A DNA stretch of 64,000 nt from a bacterium. GTDB taxonomy: Bacteria > Cyanobacteriota > Vampirovibrionia > Obscuribacterales > Obscuribacteraceae. Under the pieces are notes generated by a model that was not told the DNA's origin, did not search any database, and saw only the letters and a program-made list of their open reading frames with translations. Shown piece after piece: positions 62,761-64,000 of this stretch; the first letter of the stretch is position 1, and each line of letters opens with the position of its first letter. The position numbers were made by a program, and so were the translations under genes. The stretch is taken from positions 238,178-302,177 of the forward strand of contig WGMS01000014.1 of assembly GCA_016124935.1 (NCBI GenBank). The letters are read 5' to 3'.

Positions 62761-63087
62761 TTAACTTGTCCGATGCACCGGCTGACATTTGGATTGACGA
62801 ATCTGTTCGAATAAGGATATTTCTGGCTCTTCGGCGAGGATATCGGCGGCGATTCCTGACAATCTAAGAAAGTGCTCGGTTTTCATATGGTGGTCGAGGG
62901 CTTCTTTCGATTCCCAGTTCTCGTGGAACAGAAATGTCCCCGGCTCTTCCAGCTGGCGATGCAGGTCATAGTTGATACAACCCGGCTCCTTTTCCGTCTC
63001 TTTCACCATGACCTCGAGTTCCTGACGGACTTTCTCCTCGAGACCGGGTTTCGCTTTCAATTTTGCAATGACAGTAACCTGCGACAT
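62761..63087 (-). CDS. ABM-type (quinol monooxygenase-like) small protein
   Basis: 108 residues. The ferredoxin-like antibiotic-biosynthesis-monooxygenase fold is evident in VTVIAKLKAKPGLEEKVRQE, GCINYDLHRQLEEPGTFLF and HENWESKEALDHHMKTEHF; members such as YgiN act on quinols or other aromatics without metals. GGGAG seven bases before the ATG. Alone on the minus strand, 66 bases from rnhB, which is transcribed in the same direction upstream. Substrate unknown; some family members may be stress or redox proteins. Confidence 0.85.
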   Translation of the reverse strand: MSQVTVIAKLKAKPGLEEKVRQELEVMVKETEKEPGCINYDLHRQLEEPGTFLFHENWESKEALDHHMKTEHFLRLSGIAADILAEEPEISLFEQIRQSKCQPVHRTS

Positions 63088-63153
63088 TGAAGACTCCCTT
63101 ATAAATTGGATGACCCGTGAGTTAGAATCCGCAATTATAGCGCTATGAATGGC

Positions 63154-63876
63154 TCAGGCTCGTTGCCAGTTGAAGGTGGTTCTATGCAAGGGAGAAGGAC
63201 CGACGGCAAGGAGCGCTTCGACATGGCTTTTCGAAGGATAGCCTTTGTTACTGGTCCAGAAATAGGCTGGGAAATTACGGTTATATCTGGCCATCAACCG
63301 GTCGCGAGTGACTTTCGCCACGATGGAAGCCGAGGCTATCGTGGCAGAGGCACTGTCGCCCCGGGTGACCGGTAGCTGTTTCAGTTTTTGATTCCTATCC
63401 AGTTCCGGTAGTGGATTCTTTCCATCTACCAGAACTATGATTCTGCTTCTTTCTATCCCGCGTCTCTCCAGCCTCAAGAGCAACTTTAAAACCGCTTCTT
63501 CCATGGCCATCATGCTGGCGTTCAAGATGTTGTATCGGTCTATATCGAGGTTGGAGACATGACCGATGGCAAACTCGGAACTGGATCGGATTATGGTAGA
63601 AAGACTCTGACGTCTTTTCCCGGATAGTTTCTTAGAGTCATCCAGGGGGGCGAGGGCGTCTTTTTGAAAGTCTGTGAAGTTGTCGAGGTCATAACAGACC
63701 GCCGCCGCCATTACAGGACCGGCAAGGCATCCGCGACCGACCTCGTCTACTCCGATTAGATACTGAAAGCGACTGCTTTCTTCGAAGAGACGAAGCTGAA
63801 CCATATTGATGTCGGAGCCACCAGGGGCGCTACCATTTGCCAGAACATACTGATCGAATGCTAGGAGCCTGTCCAT
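63154..63876 (-). CDS. rnhB: Ribonuclease HII
   Basis: 240 residues from ATG 63876; an internal ATG at 63804 would give 216 residues, nearer the usual 200-210. The core starts YLIGVDEVGRGCLAGPVMAA with the first catalytic Asp-Glu pair, and continues PLDDSKKLSGKRR, an ILVDGK Asp region and the KVTRDRLM with the final Asp. RNase HII removes RNA primers and misincorporated ribonucleotides. The N-terminal 25-residue extension is poorly conserved in character. Transcribed with the ABM-type gene. Confidence 0.94.
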   Translation of the reverse strand: MDRLLAFDQYVLANGSAPGGSDINMVQLRLFEESSRFQYLIGVDEVGRGCLAGPVMAAAVCYDLDNFTDFQKDALAPLDDSKKLSGKRRQSLSTIIRSSSEFAIGHVSNLDIDRYNILNASMMAMEEAVLKLLLRLERRGIERSRIIVLVDGKNPLPELDRNQKLKQLPVTRGDSASATIASASIVAKVTRDRLMARYNRNFPAYFWTSNKGYPSKSHVEALLAVGPSPLHRTTFNWQRA

Positions 63877-64000
63877 TTAATCTGCTGGTTGTCAGGGCCG
63901 GCTAAGGAAAATCGATTCGGCCGATAGATTTGACGAGATGACGCCGAATTTTAAGAGTGGTATCTAATACGATATTAAGTGGTGAAAAAACTCTCGCTTC

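Noticed and set aside
63979..64000. GTG GTG AAA AAA CTC TCG at the right edge, possible start of a plus-strand exported protein
   Set aside because: Only seven codons are visible and no ribosome binding site is evident.
1..64000. CRISPR arrays, rRNA, transposases, integrases
   Set aside because: None seen on either strand.

Overview
The window looks like a chromosomal segment of a Gram-negative bacterium with an LPS-type outer membrane. It carries a bamA-skp-lpxD-lpxC block and an OstA/LptD-like protein. The BamA homologue appears to have three POTRA repeats, the usual cyanobacterial number. The LptD candidate has a short OstA domain followed by a barrel-like region. There is a 2028-residue Ser/Thr kinase-ATPase-GAF-histidine kinase hybrid of a type common in cyanobacteria, and five separate TPR genes. 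Together these suggest a non-photosynthetic relative of cyanobacteria (Melainabacteria/Vampirovibrionia, perhaps Obscuribacterales). This is an inference from gene content: there is no rRNA in the window. TTG and GTG starts are frequent.

Layout. 1-4.1 kb (minus): an edge-truncated membrane protein, a TPR protein, a CPBP-family membrane protease, a Gly-rich membrane protein and a ribbon-helix-helix protein. 4.5-7.8 kb (plus): selD-yedF selenium genes and a secreted PHB-depolymerase-like esterase. 7.7-10.5 kb (minus): an operon of iron alcohol dehydrogenase, SCP2-like protein and PfkB kinase. 10.7-14.5 kb (plus): LptD-like protein, ROK glucokinase and a small acidic protein. 14.5-20.9 kb (minus): DUF4139 protein, lpxC, lpxD, skp and bamA, the envelope-biogenesis block. 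21-28 kb: aldehyde dehydrogenase, tmk and several exported or membrane proteins of unknown role. 28-33.7 kb: tRNA-Met, accC-accB-efp, and valS on the opposite strand. 33.7-37.1 kb: an HMCES/YedK protein, a secreted poly-Ser protein, tRNA-Arg, an orphan AbiEi-like regulator and a MerC-like protein with a natural poly-His tail. This looks like an accessory patch.

37.7-45.4 kb (plus) is the most striking region. It holds eight tightly packed genes: an SPFH/SHOCT protein, two zinc-ribbon DUF4178 paralogues, a 46-residue membrane peptide with a TTG start, a DUF350 protein, a membrane-anchored spermidine-synthase-like enzyme, a Tat-like FAD amine-oxidase-type protein and a polytopic His-bearing membrane protein. 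I read it as a membrane-located polyamine or envelope-stress system without a PspA gene in the window.

45.4-51.3 kb: TPR proteins, acetate kinase, an OmpR-type two-component pair and a small exported Lys/Ala/Glu protein. 51.4-57.5 kb: the giant hybrid kinase. 57.5-64 kb: an NrtR-like Nudix protein, then a minus-strand cluster of a 147-residue unknown, an SF2 helicase with an unusual hydrophobic hairpin and a membrane protein, followed by an ABM-type monooxygenase and rnhB. Besides the two tRNAs there is an exact 28-bp repeat at 6525 and 13918, several short tandem repeats and a few plausible promoters. I see no CRISPR array, transposase, integrase or rRNA.
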